Shown here in pieces: positions 42,381-50,888 of a stretch of DNA of 64,000 nt. The stretch is taken from contig NZ_JACFSZ010000002.1 of assembly GCF_014805525.1 (NCBI RefSeq), positions 62,001 to 126,000 on the forward strand, in the 5' to 3' direction. The DNA is from Rhabdothermincola sediminis (GTDB lineage: Bacteria > Actinomycetota > Acidimicrobiia > Acidimicrobiales > Acidimicrobilacustridaceae). Below the pieces are notes generated by a model that was not told where the DNA came from, searched no databases, and saw only the letters and a list, made by a program, of their open reading frames with translations. Every line of letters starts with the position of its first letter. Within the stretch, counting starts at the first letter, position 1. The position numbers and the translations under genes were made by a program.

Positions 42381-43292
42381 TCATCCCGCGCCGTAGACGG
42401 GCGCGGGCGGCGGGGCCTCGGCGAGGAGATCGTTCACCACCGCACCCACCTCCGCCGGCTCGTAGCGTGCCCCCTTGTCGAAGTTCGGGCCGTGTTGCCA
42501 GCCGTCGGCGATGCTGATCTTGCCCCCTTCGACCTCGAACACCCGACCGGTCACCCCGGCCGAGTCCACCGAGCCCAGCCACACCACCAGCGGCGAGACG
42601 TTCTCGGGAGCCATGGCGTCGAACTGCCCTTCGGCCGGCGCGGCCATGGTCTCGGCGAACACCTGCTCGGTCATGCGGGTGCGGGCGGCAGGGGCGATGG
42701 CGTTGGCCGTGACCCCGTAGCGGGCCCACTCGGCCGCCTGGACAAGCGTGAGCGCGGCGATGCCGGCCTTGGCCGCCGAGTAGTTGCCCTGCCCCACGCT
42801 GCCCATGAGACCCGCGCCCGAGCTGGTGTTGATGACCCGGCCCTCGACCTGCTCACCCGCCTTCGCCCGGTCACGCCAGTGGGCGATGGCGTGACGAGCC
42901 GGGGCGAAGTGGCCCTTCAGGTGCACCCGGATCACCGCGTCCCACTCCTCCTCGGAGATGTTGGCGAGCATCCGGTCGCGCAGGAACCCGGCGTTGTTCA
43001 CCAGCACGTCGAGCCGGCCGAAGGTCTCGATCGCCTGGGCCACCATCGCCCCCGCCTGCTCCCAGTCGGCGACGTCGGCGCCATTGGCGACCGCCTCACC
43101 CCCCATGGCCCGGATCTCCTCCACCACCTCCCCGGCCGGCCCGGTCGAGCTGCCCGTGCCGTCGATCTCCGCCCCGAGGTCGTTGACCACCACCCGGGCT
43201 CCCTGCCGGGCGAACTCCAGCGCGTGCGCCCGGCCGAGACCGCGCCCCGCGCCGGTGACGATGACGACCCGACCTTCACAGATTCCGCTCAT
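42381..43292 (-). CDS. SDR-family hydroxyacyl-CoA/hydroxysteroid dehydrogenase, MFE-2 type
   Basis: A 303-residue SDR paralogous to the one at 19418: TGAGRGLG, VVNDLGAEIDG, NNAGFLRDRML, VHLKGHFAPARHAIAHW, NTSSGAGLMG and the catalytic YSAAK. Both end with a long tail of the same type (ADGWQHGPNFDKGARYEP). Likely oxidises a 3-hydroxyacyl-CoA, possibly a steroid side chain. Start ATG as MSGICEG. A CTGACG-type operator lies 20 nt upstream, between it and a divergent LLM gene. Confidence 0.88.
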   Translation of the reverse strand: MSGICEGRVVIVTGAGRGLGRAHALEFARQGARVVVNDLGAEIDGTGSSTGPAGEVVEEIRAMGGEAVANGADVADWEQAGAMVAQAIETFGRLDVLVNNAGFLRDRMLANISEEEWDAVIRVHLKGHFAPARHAIAHWRDRAKAGEQVEGRVINTSSGAGLMGSVGQGNYSAAKAGIAALTLVQAAEWARYGVTANAIAPAARTRMTEQVFAETMAAPAEGQFDAMAPENVSPLVVWLGSVDSAGVTGRVFEVEGGKISIADGWQHGPNFDKGARYEPAEVGAVVNDLLAEAPPPAPVYGAG

Positions 43293-43312
43293 GAAGCGAT
43301 CATGCCCGAAAT

Positions 43313-43327
43313 CTGACGGGTCATCAC
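43313..43327. promoter_or_regulatory. CTGACG-type operator, copy 6
   Basis: CTGACGGGTCATCAC. The right arm has two departures from consensus (CATCAC for CGTCAG), making this the weakest of the set. Centrally placed between divergent SDR and LLM genes. Confidence 0.65.
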
Positions 43328-43356
43328 ATCTGCCAGCGCCCGCGTAGAGTGCCGCC

Positions 43357-44196
43357 ATGCGCTTCGGGGTCACCATGTTCGCCACCGACCGGTCGATGGA
43401 CGTGGTCGAGCTGGCTCGCGAGGCAGAGGCCCGTGGCTTCGGATCGATCTACCTGCCCGAGCACACTCACATCCCCGTGAGCCGGCGCACCCCGCCCCCG
43501 ACCGGGGATGCCGAGCTCCCCGAGGAGTACGCGCGCACCCTCGACCCGCTGGTGGCGCTGGCTGCCGCAGCCTCGGTCACCTCGTCGATCCGCCTCGGCA
43601 CCGGCGTGGCCCTGCCTGCCCAGCGCGACCCCATCGTCACCGCCAAGGCCATCGCCACCCTCGACCTCGTCTCCGGGGGGCGGTTCGTGTTCGGGATCGG
43701 CTTCGGCTGGAACGAGGACGAGCTCGAGGACCACGGGGTGGCCATGGCCGACCGCCGGGCCGTGTGCCGGGAACGGGTGCTGGCCATGCGCTCGCTGTGG
43801 ACCCAGGACGTGGGTGGCTACCAGGGTGAGTTCACCCGCATCGCCCCGAGCTGGTCGTGGCCCAAGCCGGTGCAGCGTCCGCACCCGCCGATCCTCCTCG
43901 GAGGTGGAGCCGGCCCGAAGCTGTTCGCCCACATCGTCGAGTACGCGAACGGGTGGATCCCCATCGGCGGCGCCGGGCTCTCGTCGTCGCTGCCGCAGCT
44001 CCGGGCGCAGTGGGCGGAGGCCGGGCGCGACCCCGAGGAGCTCGAGGTGGTGCCCTTCGGGTCCATCCCCGACCCGGGCAAGCTCGAGCACTTCGAGCGC
44101 ATCGGTGTGACCGAGTGCGTCTTCCGCCTGCCGTCGGCCACTCGCGACGAGGTGCTGCCGGTCCTGGACCGCTGGGCCGCGCTGCTCGTGCGCTGA
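43357..44196 (+). CDS. LLM-class oxidoreductase
   Basis: A 279-residue LLM protein: RFGVTMFATDRSMDVVELARE, IYLPEHTHIPVSR, GIGFGWNEDELEDHGV, WPKPVQRPHPPILLGGG. The N-terminal LPEHTHIP phrase is common in actinobacterial F420-type LLM proteins. It is divergent from the MFE-2-type SDR and shares its CTGACG-type operator. Substrate unknown. Confidence 0.86.
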   Translation: MRFGVTMFATDRSMDVVELAREAEARGFGSIYLPEHTHIPVSRRTPPPTGDAELPEEYARTLDPLVALAAAASVTSSIRLGTGVALPAQRDPIVTAKAIATLDLVSGGRFVFGIGFGWNEDELEDHGVAMADRRAVCRERVLAMRSLWTQDVGGYQGEFTRIAPSWSWPKPVQRPHPPILLGGGAGPKLFAHIVEYANGWIPIGGAGLSSSLPQLRAQWAEAGRDPEELEVVPFGSIPDPGKLEHFERIGVTECVFRLPSATRDEVLPVLDRWAALLVR

Positions 44197-44254
44197 CGGT
44201 CCTGCCGACCCGTCCGATCGATCCAGGATCCTGGCTGCTCGCTAGGATCCGAGC

Positions 44255-45253
44255 ATGCGGGTTCGGGAACGCCGGATGGAGCTGGGCTGGTCGCAGGCGC
44301 AGCTGGCTGAGCGGGCCGGGGTCTCGCGCCAACTGGTGTCCGCGGTGGAGTCGGGCCGGCACGAGCCCAGCGTTTCTGCGGCGCTGGCGATCGCCTCCGT
44401 CCTGGGCATGCCCGTCGAGCACCTCTTCGGCGGCCACGAGGCCCACCTCGACGCGGTGGCGGTGATCGGTGACTCGTTGCCGATCGGCCCGGTGCGGGTG
44501 GGACGGGTGCGAGACCGACTGGCGGCGGTACCGGTCGCTGCCCTGGAGGAGCTCGACGGGGTGGTCCCCGACGGCCGCTGGACGGGTTCGGGGGTGGAGC
44601 TGCTGCCCGCCGCGCAGCCGTCGGCGGTAGTGGTGGCAGGATGCGAGCCCGCGCTGGGGCTACTGGCCGGCACGGCCCCGAAGCGGGCAGGCGTGCTGTG
44701 GGCCAGGTCCTCGAGCGGCGACGCCCGCCGGGCCCTGCTGGACGGCCGAGCCCATGCCGCCACGGTCCACGAGCGCTCGGACCGGATCCCCACCCCGACC
44801 GAGGGCATCGAGGCGTACGAGCTGGCCAGGTGGCGGGTCGGGCTGGCGTTCGACCACCACCTCGGTTCGGCTGCCGACGTCGTCGGCGCCGGAGGGGTCG
44901 TGGCCCAGCGCGAGCGATCCGCAGCCTCCCAGGCGGCGTTCACCCGATGGCTGCACCGGGTGGGCCTGCGCCAGCCCAAGGGCCCACGGGTGGGCGGCCA
45001 CGTCGCGGCCTGCCAACTGCTCGCCGCCGGAGCCGCGAACGCCGGGGTCACGACCGAACCCGCGGCGATCGCGGCGGGCCTTCGCTTCGAGGCCTTCGAG
45101 GAGCACACGGTGCAGCTGTGGTGCCCGCGGGACCTGCTCGCCGAGCAACCCCTGGCTGCGGTGTTGGACGAGCTGGTCTCGTCCGCGTTCGCCCGCCGGC
45201 TCGGCTCCCTGCCCGGCTACGACGTGGCCGTGCTCGGCCGGCGCGTGGCGTGA
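44255..45253 (+). CDS. XRE-type regulator fused to a periplasmic-binding-like sensor domain, likely molybdate-responsive
   Basis: A 332-residue one-component regulator. Residues 1-60 form an XRE helix-turn-helix (ERRMELGWSQAQLAERAGVSRQ, then VSAVESGRHEPS). From about 110 a substrate-binding-protein-like domain follows (SAVVVAGCEPALGLLAG, PTEGIEAYELARWRVGLAF, TRWLHRVGLRQPKG, HVAACQLLAAGAANAG), similar to ModA/PBP-like domains found behind ModE-type regulators. Its stop overlaps the modA GTG (GTGA), so it is made with modABC and presumably senses molybdate or a molybdenum-cofactor-related ligand. DNA target unknown. Confidence 0.85.
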   Translation: MRVRERRMELGWSQAQLAERAGVSRQLVSAVESGRHEPSVSAALAIASVLGMPVEHLFGGHEAHLDAVAVIGDSLPIGPVRVGRVRDRLAAVPVAALEELDGVVPDGRWTGSGVELLPAAQPSAVVVAGCEPALGLLAGTAPKRAGVLWARSSSGDARRALLDGRAHAATVHERSDRIPTPTEGIEAYELARWRVGLAFDHHLGSAADVVGAGGVVAQRERSAASQAAFTRWLHRVGLRQPKGPRVGGHVAACQLLAAGAANAGVTTEPAAIAAGLRFEAFEEHTVQLWCPRDLLAEQPLAAVLDELVSSAFARRLGSLPGYDVAVLGRRVA

Positions 45254-46056
45254 GCTGGTACCGCCACCTGATCCTCGCCGGGGCAGTCGCGCTCGGACTC
45301 CCGGCGTGCGCCTCGACCGGCAGCACCGCCACCGCGGGCGAGAGCTCCCGCACCCCGACGTCGGCGATCACCGTGGCCGCCGCCGCAGACCTGCGGTTGG
45401 CCTTCGCGGAGCTGGGAAGGGCCTTCGAGGCCCAGAGCGGTACCGCGGTGACCTTCTCGTTCGGCTCGTCCGTCCAGCTCGCCCAGCAGATCCGCAACGG
45501 CGCGCCGTTCGACGTGTTCGCCTCCGCCGACGTGGAGCTCGTCGACGACGTGATCGCGGCAGGCAAGGCCGATCGCTCCACCAAGTCCACGTACGCCTTC
45601 GGGCGCATCGTCGTCTACACCGCCGAGCCGAGCGGGCCGACCACCCTCGACGGGCTCGCCGCTCCTGGCGTCCAGTGGGTGGCGATCCCGAACCCCGAGC
45701 ACGCCCCCTACGGGGTGGCCGCCGAGGACGCGCTGCGCGCCGCCAGGGTGTACGAGCGGGTGGCCCCCAAGCTGGTGCTGGGTGAGAACGTCTCCGACAC
45801 CCTCCGGCTGGCCACCAGTGGGAACGCGGACGCCGCGATCGTCGCCCTGTCGCTGGTGGTCACCCGTCAGGACGGCACCTGGGCCCTCGTGGACCCCGCC
45901 CTGCACCGACCCCTGGAGCAGGCCCTGGTCGTCACCTCGACCGACCCCGCCCGGGCGGAGCCCGCCCGGCGGTTCGCCGCCTTCGTCGGCTCGCCGGCCG
46001 GCCGCGAGGTCATGAACCGCTACGGGTTCGTCCTGCCCGGCGAGCAGGCCCGCTGA
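45250..46056 (+). CDS. modA: molybdate ABC transporter substrate-binding lipoprotein
   Basis: A 268-residue ModA protein: signal peptide with lipobox LGLPAC (Cys20), then ITVAAAADLRLAFAELGRAFE, FSFGSSVQLAQQIRNGAPFDVFASAD and NPEHAPYGVAAEDALR. The Ser of GSS and SAD contact the oxyanion in family members. Binds molybdate or tungstate outside the membrane. GTG start overlapping the regulator stop; its TGA overlaps the modB ATG (TGATG). Confidence 0.93.
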   Translation: MSWYRHLILAGAVALGLPACASTGSTATAGESSRTPTSAITVAAAADLRLAFAELGRAFEAQSGTAVTFSFGSSVQLAQQIRNGAPFDVFASADVELVDDVIAAGKADRSTKSTYAFGRIVVYTAEPSGPTTLDGLAAPGVQWVAIPNPEHAPYGVAAEDALRAARVYERVAPKLVLGENVSDTLRLATSGNADAAIVALSLVVTRQDGTWALVDPALHRPLEQALVVTSTDPARAEPARRFAAFVGSPAGREVMNRYGFVLPGEQAR

Positions 46057-46715
46057 TGGACTGGACACCCCTGTGGCTCTCGGTGCGGGTGTCGCTGACC
46101 GCGACGGCCATCGTGGCCGTCACCGGCACGGCCGGCGGGTACCTGCTGGCGAAGGCGAGGTTTCGCGGGCGTGGCTTGCTCGAAGCCGTGGCCAGCCTGC
46201 CGATCGTGTTGCCGCCCACGGTGCTCGGGTACTACCTGCTCGTCGCCCTGGGCCGCGACTCCTCCATCGGGCGGGCCTGGGAGTCGATCTTCGGGTCGCC
46301 GATCGCGTTCACCCTCACCGGCGCGGTGATCGCCGCCACGGTGGCCTCCTTCCCGTTCTGCCTACGCGCCGCCAGGGCTGCGTTCGAGGCGGTCGACCCC
46401 CGGGTGGAGCAAGCAGCCCGCACCGTGGGCCTCCCCGAGTGGCGAGTGGCGCTCCAGGTCACCCTGCCGATAGCGCGGCGGGGGGTGCTGGCGGGGATCA
46501 CCCTGGCCTTCGCCCGAGCCCTCGGAGACTTCGGCGCCACGGTGATGGTGGCGGGCAACATCCCCGGCCGCACCCAGACCATGCCCATCGCGCTCTACGA
46601 CGCGGTCCAGGCCGGCAACGACGACCGCGCCGCCCTCCTGGCGATCGTCCTGTCGGGGGTCGCGGTGGCCGCCCTGCTCGCCGTGGGTCGCCTCGGCCGG
46701 GCGACCGTGCCGTGA
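46056..46715 (+). CDS. modB: molybdate ABC transporter permease
   Basis: A 219-residue ModB with about five hydrophobic helices. The EAA loop reads AARTVGLPEWRVALQVTLPIARRG, followed by AFARALGDFGATVMVAGNIPGRTQT, the well-known ModB end. It forms the channel with ModC. Its stop overlaps the modC GTG (GTGA), continuing the string of overlaps from the regulator. Confidence 0.94.
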   Translation: MDWTPLWLSVRVSLTATAIVAVTGTAGGYLLAKARFRGRGLLEAVASLPIVLPPTVLGYYLLVALGRDSSIGRAWESIFGSPIAFTLTGAVIAATVASFPFCLRAARAAFEAVDPRVEQAARTVGLPEWRVALQVTLPIARRGVLAGITLAFARALGDFGATVMVAGNIPGRTQTMPIALYDAVQAGNDDRAALLAIVLSGVAVAALLAVGRLGRATVP

Positions 46716-47410
46716 TCCCTGACCGGTGCGCGCTGGCGGTGGCCGTCCGCCGCGACCTGGGCGAGTTCCGGCTCGAGGTGAGCTTCACGGTCGAGGCGGG
46801 CCTGGCCGTGGTCGTCGGCCCGTCCGGGGCGGGCAAGTCGCTCACCCTCGCTCTGATCGCCGGGCTCGAGCGGCCGGATCAGGGCACGATCCACATCGGC
46901 GGGCAGGTCGTCGCCGATGCCGGGCGTGGGTTGCACGTGCGCACCCAGCAGCGCCGGGTCGGCATGGTGTTCCAGGACGCGCTCCTGCTACCCCACCGCA
47001 CCGCCGTGGACAACGTCGCCCTCGCGGTGCCCGGTGACCATCGCCGGGCGCGGCGCCAGACCGCCATGACATGGCTGGAGCGGGTGGGCGCCGCCGAGCT
47101 GGCCGCTCGGCACCCTCGGCAGCTCTCCGGGGGGCAACGCCAACGGGTGGCACTCGCCCGGGCCCTGGCCCGTACGCCGCGACTGCTGCTACTCGACGAG
47201 CCGTTCTCCGCCCTAGACCAGCCCACCCGCCGAGACCTGCGCCACCTGGTGCGCGACCTCGTCGACACCGCAGGCGTTCCGGCCTTGTTCGTCACCCACG
47301 ATCCCGCCGAGGCCGACGAGCTGGCCGACACCCTCATCACCTACGACCATGGGGTCGTCACGGCGATCGAGCGACGTCGGCGGCCTCGCACGCCGGATCA
47401 GGACGCATGA
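46712..47410 (+). CDS. modC: molybdate ABC transporter ATP-binding protein (no TOBE domain)
   Basis: A 232-residue ATPase: Walker A GPSGAGKS at 36-43, Q-loop MVFQDALLLPHRT, signature LSGGQRQR and Walker B LLLLDEPFSALD with H-loop VTHDP. Standard ModC is about 350 residues with a C-terminal TOBE regulatory domain; that domain is absent, so molybdate feedback on transport is probably lost or carried by the upstream regulator. It ends 9 nt before the convergent fadA6. Confidence 0.92.
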   Translation: MIPDRCALAVAVRRDLGEFRLEVSFTVEAGLAVVVGPSGAGKSLTLALIAGLERPDQGTIHIGGQVVADAGRGLHVRTQQRRVGMVFQDALLLPHRTAVDNVALAVPGDHRRARRQTAMTWLERVGAAELAARHPRQLSGGQRQRVALARALARTPRLLLLDEPFSALDQPTRRDLRHLVRDLVDTAGVPALFVTHDPAEADELADTLITYDHGVVTAIERRRRPRTPDQDA

Positions 47411-47419
47411 GCCACCGGG

Positions 47420-48571
47420 TCAGAGGCGCTCGATGATGGTGACGTTGGCCTGGCCGCCGCCCTCGCACATGGTCTGCAAGCCATAGCGGCCACCGGTCCG
47501 CTCGAGCTCGTTGAGCAGAGTGGTCATCAGGCGAGCCCCGGTGGCGCCGAGCGGATGCCCCAGCGCGATGGCACCCCCGTTGACGTTCACCTTGGCCAGG
47601 TCCGCGGCGGACTCCTTGGCCCAGGCCAGCACGACCGAGGCGAACGCCTCGTTGATCTCGACCAGGTCGATGTCGTCGAGGGTCAGGCCGGTCTTGCGCA
47701 GCGCGTGCTCGGTGGCGGGGATCGGGGCGGTGAGCATCCACACCGGGTCTGCGCCGCGCACCGAGAGGTGGTGGATGCGCGCTCGGGGCGTGAGACCATG
47801 GTCGGCCACCGCCTGCTCGGAGGCGATGAGCAGGCACGCGGAGGCGTCGGAGATCTGGCTGGCCACCGCAGCGGTGACCCGACCGCCTTCCTGCAAGGTG
47901 GGGAGGCTCTTCATCTTGGCGATGTCGGGTTCGCGCCGAGGCCCCTCGTCGACCGTGGCCTCGCCGAGGGGCACGATCTCGTGGTCGAACCGCCCCTCGT
48001 CGATCGCTCGCACGGCCCGGCGATGGCTCTCGAGCGCGAACTCCTCCATGTCCTCGCGGGAGATCTCCCAGTGCTCGGCGATCATGTCGGCCGAGCGGAA
48101 CTGGCTGATCTCCTGGGTGCCGTACCGGTCGCGCCAGCCCTCCGAGCCACTGAAGGGGTCGGGGAAGCCGAACTGCTCACCGACGAGCATGGCCGACGAG
48201 ATGGGGATGGCACTCATGTTCTGCACCCCGCCCGCCACCACGAGGTCCGCGGTGCCGCTCATCACCGCCTGGGCGGCGAAGTGCACCGCCTGCTGCGACG
48301 AGCCGCACTGGCGATCGACGGTGGTGCCCGGCACCTCCTCGGGCAACCCGGCAGCGAGCCAGCAGGTGCGCGCGATGTCGCCGGCCTGCGGCCCGATGGT
48401 GTCCACGCAACCGAAGATCACGTCATCGACACCGCGAGGATCGATGCCGGTGCGATCGATCAGCGCCCGGATGGCATGCGCGCCGAGATCGGCGGGATGG
48501 ACCTGGCTCAACCCGCCACCACGCCGGCCCACCGGCGTGCGGACCGCGTCGATGATGTAGGCCTCAGGCAT
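47420..48571 (-). CDS. fadA6: thiolase, FadA6-type (steroid ring C/D catabolism)
   Basis: A 383-residue thiolase: nucleophile Cys89 in DRQCGSSQQA, His in GGAIALGHPLGATGARL, second Cys in MCEGGGQANVTIIE. It closely resembles mycobacterial FadA6 from memory (DAVRTPVGRRGG, RIHHLSVRGADPVWMLT). FadA6 acts late in degradation of the C/D-ring fragment. The ATG start overlaps the upstream dehydrogenase gene by 8 nt. Last gene of an operon with the FadE31-like pair behind a CTGACG-type operator. Confidence 0.88.
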   Translation of the reverse strand: MPEAYIIDAVRTPVGRRGGGLSQVHPADLGAHAIRALIDRTGIDPRGVDDVIFGCVDTIGPQAGDIARTCWLAAGLPEEVPGTTVDRQCGSSQQAVHFAAQAVMSGTADLVVAGGVQNMSAIPISSAMLVGEQFGFPDPFSGSEGWRDRYGTQEISQFRSADMIAEHWEISREDMEEFALESHRRAVRAIDEGRFDHEIVPLGEATVDEGPRREPDIAKMKSLPTLQEGGRVTAAVASQISDASACLLIASEQAVADHGLTPRARIHHLSVRGADPVWMLTAPIPATEHALRKTGLTLDDIDLVEINEAFASVVLAWAKESAADLAKVNVNGGAIALGHPLGATGARLMTTLLNELERTGGRYGLQTMCEGGGQANVTIIERL

Positions 48572-49631
48572 GGGCACTCCTGTTCCGAAGCTCCGGACCG
48601 CTCGGGCCGGTCGGTGGGCCGAGCACGTCGAGCGCGACCCGGCGGCGATGGTACGAGGCGTCACCCCACGACGCGGCGAGCGCCCACACCCGCTTCATCC
48701 ACAGGTGCAGGTCGTACTCGACCGTGTAGCCGATGGCACCGTGACACTGCAGTGCCTTGCGAGCCACCAGGGATGCGGCGCGCGACGCATAGCACTTCGC
48801 CATCGACACGTCGCGCGACCGGGTGTCGAGGCCATGGGCCATCGAGTAGGCGGCGTGGTACACGACCGGGCGGGCGAACTCGAGTTGCAGCAGCGCGTCG
48901 GCCAGGTGGTGCTTGACGGCCTGAAAGCTGCCCACCGGCACGCCGAACTGCTCACGCTGCTTGACGTAGTCGACGGTGACGGCGAGCAAGTGATCGGCCA
49001 GCCCGAGCAGTTGGGCGGCGGTGCCCAGCGCACCGCGATCGAAGGCGGCGTTGACCTGGTGCCATCCCTCCGTACCGGACACGAGTGGGATCTCGTCGTT
49101 GCGGTTCCAGTCCACGGTGTAGAGGCGGCGGGCACCGTCGACGCTGGGCTGCTGCTCGATCGTGGCCCGATCGGCTGGCAGGGCGAACAGACGGTCCTCC
49201 CGCTCCAACACCAGCAGATCGGCCACGTTCGCGTGCAGCACGAACGGGGTGCCCACGAACCCGACCGCCACGATGGCCTCCCCGGCGGCGATCCTGGGCA
49301 GCCACGCGGCCTTGAGATCGTCGCTCCCGACCGCCTCGAGCAACGGCGCCGCGACCGCAGTGGTCTCCACGATGGGCTCGGGCAGCGCGACCCGACCGGT
49401 CTCCTCCAGCAGCAGCACCAGGTCCAGGTCGGTGAGGCCCAACCCGCCGTAGGCCTCGGAGACGGTGAGACCGATCACCCCCATCTCAGCCAGGGCTTCC
49501 CACGCATGGTCGGCCCGGCCGTCGTGGTTCACCCAGGCGTACCGCACCGCCTCCGGAGGGCATTCCTTGTCGAGCAGGTCGCGCACCGCGTCGCGGAACC
49601 AGAGCTGTTCATCGGTGAACGCGAAGCGCAT
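48564..49631 (-). CDS. acyl-CoA dehydrogenase, partner subunit of the FadE31-like pair
   Basis: An acyl-CoA dehydrogenase fold of 355 residues (RFAFTDEQLWFRDAVRDLL; C-terminal CHGAIGYTVEYDLHLWMKR). The catalytic-Glu position has FDRGALGTAAQ, with Asp instead of Glu, and the alternative C-terminal site is missing, so it is likely the supporting subunit of an alpha2beta2 enzyme with the gene 3 nt upstream. In M. tuberculosis the FadE31-FadE32 pair occupies this place in ring C/D catabolism; assignment to FadE32 is by context. Confidence 0.85.
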   Translation of the reverse strand: MRFAFTDEQLWFRDAVRDLLDKECPPEAVRYAWVNHDGRADHAWEALAEMGVIGLTVSEAYGGLGLTDLDLVLLLEETGRVALPEPIVETTAVAAPLLEAVGSDDLKAAWLPRIAAGEAIVAVGFVGTPFVLHANVADLLVLEREDRLFALPADRATIEQQPSVDGARRLYTVDWNRNDEIPLVSGTEGWHQVNAAFDRGALGTAAQLLGLADHLLAVTVDYVKQREQFGVPVGSFQAVKHHLADALLQLEFARPVVYHAAYSMAHGLDTRSRDVSMAKCYASRAASLVARKALQCHGAIGYTVEYDLHLWMKRVWALAASWGDASYHRRRVALDVLGPPTGPSGPELRNRSAHA

Positions 49632-49634
49632 CGC

Positions 49635-50801
49635 TCACCTCCTCGGTAGGCCGAGCACCCGCTCGGCGATCACGTTGCGCTGGATCTCGTTGGTGCCGGC
49701 GTAGATCGGCCCGGAGAGCGCGAACTGGTAGCCCTTCATCCACGCTCCCCCCTCGACCGCTTCCGGCGCGCCGGCCACGAGCTCGCCGTGCGCGCCGAGC
49801 AGTGCCAGAGCCGTCTCGTGCAGCCGCACGTCCAGCTCGGACCACCAGATCTTGTTGAGGCTTGAGCGCGCTCCCGGCGGGCGCCCCTCGACGATGTTGG
49901 TCACGTCGGCCAGCGTGTACAACCGGTACGCCTCGGCATCCATCCAGCCCTGGATCACGTCGTCTCGCACACTCGGGTCAGCCTCGCGGGCGCGCTGGTG
50001 GTACAGCTCGACGAGCCGGGCTGCCGTGGCCGTGAACCGGCCTGGGCTACGCAAGGTCAGCCCCCGCTCGGAGGAGGTGGTGGCCATGGCCACGTTCCAG
50101 CCCTCGTTCACCCCGCCGAGCACGCAGTCGTCGGACACGAAGGCATCCTCGAAGAACACCTCGGCGAAGCCTTCGTCCCCATCCAGCCGGCCAACACCCC
50201 GGACGGTCACCCCATCGGTGTCCAACGGGACCAGGAAGTAGGTGAGGCCTCGATGGCGCTCGGCCTGGGGGTCGGTGCGGAACAAGCCGAACAGGTGGGT
50301 GCAGAAGGCACCTCGGGTGGTCCAGGTCTTCTGCCCGGTCAGCCGCCAGCCGCCGGCTGCCTCGTCCCGCACCGCCCGGCTCTTGATGCCGGCGAGGTCG
50401 CTGCCGGCGTTCGGTTCGCTCCAACCCTGGCACCAGAGATCCTCGGCCGCGGCCATGCGGGGGAGGTAGCGGTCCTTCTGGGCCTGGGTCCCGAACTCGA
50501 ACAGGGTGGGCGCGAGCAGGAAGACGCCGTTCTGGGTGACCCGCTGCGGCGCGCCGGCCCGGTAGTACTCCTCCTCGAAGATCAGCCACTCCCACAAGGA
50601 CGCACCCCGGCCGCCGTACTCCGGGGGCCAGGACACCACCGCCCACCGGGCTTCGTAGAGCTTGCGCTCCCATTCGAGGTGCAGGGCGAAGCCTTCCCGG
50701 GTGTCACCGGACGGCAGGGGCTCGGGCGGGACGTTCGCCGCCAACCACGCTCGGCACTCGTCACGGAAGCGCTCCTCGCGCTCGCTCCACGTCAGGTCCA
50801 C
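49635..50801 (-). CDS. acyl-CoA dehydrogenase, FadE31-like catalytic subunit
   Basis: A 388-residue acyl-CoA dehydrogenase. The C-terminal YEGT glutamate site reads YAGTNEIQ, while Glu245 in SSERGLTL takes the alternative catalytic position. QGWSEPNAGSDLAGI and LTGQKTWTT are the flavin and active-site blocks. It resembles mycobacterial FadE31 as remembered (MDLTWSEREERF, FEEEYYRAGAPQR). GTG start. First gene of the operon FadE31-like, partner subunit, fadA6, with a CTGACG-type operator 22 nt upstream shared with a divergent amidohydrolase gene. Confidence 0.86.
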   Translation of the reverse strand: MDLTWSEREERFRDECRAWLAANVPPEPLPSGDTREGFALHLEWERKLYEARWAVVSWPPEYGGRGASLWEWLIFEEEYYRAGAPQRVTQNGVFLLAPTLFEFGTQAQKDRYLPRMAAAEDLWCQGWSEPNAGSDLAGIKSRAVRDEAAGGWRLTGQKTWTTRGAFCTHLFGLFRTDPQAERHRGLTYFLVPLDTDGVTVRGVGRLDGDEGFAEVFFEDAFVSDDCVLGGVNEGWNVAMATTSSERGLTLRSPGRFTATAARLVELYHQRAREADPSVRDDVIQGWMDAEAYRLYTLADVTNIVEGRPPGARSSLNKIWWSELDVRLHETALALLGAHGELVAGAPEAVEGGAWMKGYQFALSGPIYAGTNEIQRNVIAERVLGLPRR

Positions 50802-50822
50802 GGGGCCAGTCTGACACCGAAC

Positions 50823-50837
50823 CTGACGAGTCGTCAG
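50823..50837. promoter_or_regulatory. CTGACG-type operator, copy 7 (perfect)
   Basis: CTGACGAGTCGTCAG: seven-base arms CTGACGA/TCGTCAG are perfect complements around one base. Placed 22 nt from the FadE31-like start and 52 nt from the divergent amidohydrolase start. Confidence 0.85.
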
Positions 50838-50888
50838 ATCCTCGCCTACACTGGGCTCTCGCCGCTGCTCGTCACAGGAGGGCCGCTG

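Noticed and set aside
47420-48664. Longer start for the fadA6 thiolase
   Set aside because: Upstream residues overlap the dehydrogenase gene and do not match thiolases; the MPEAYIIDAV start fits the family.
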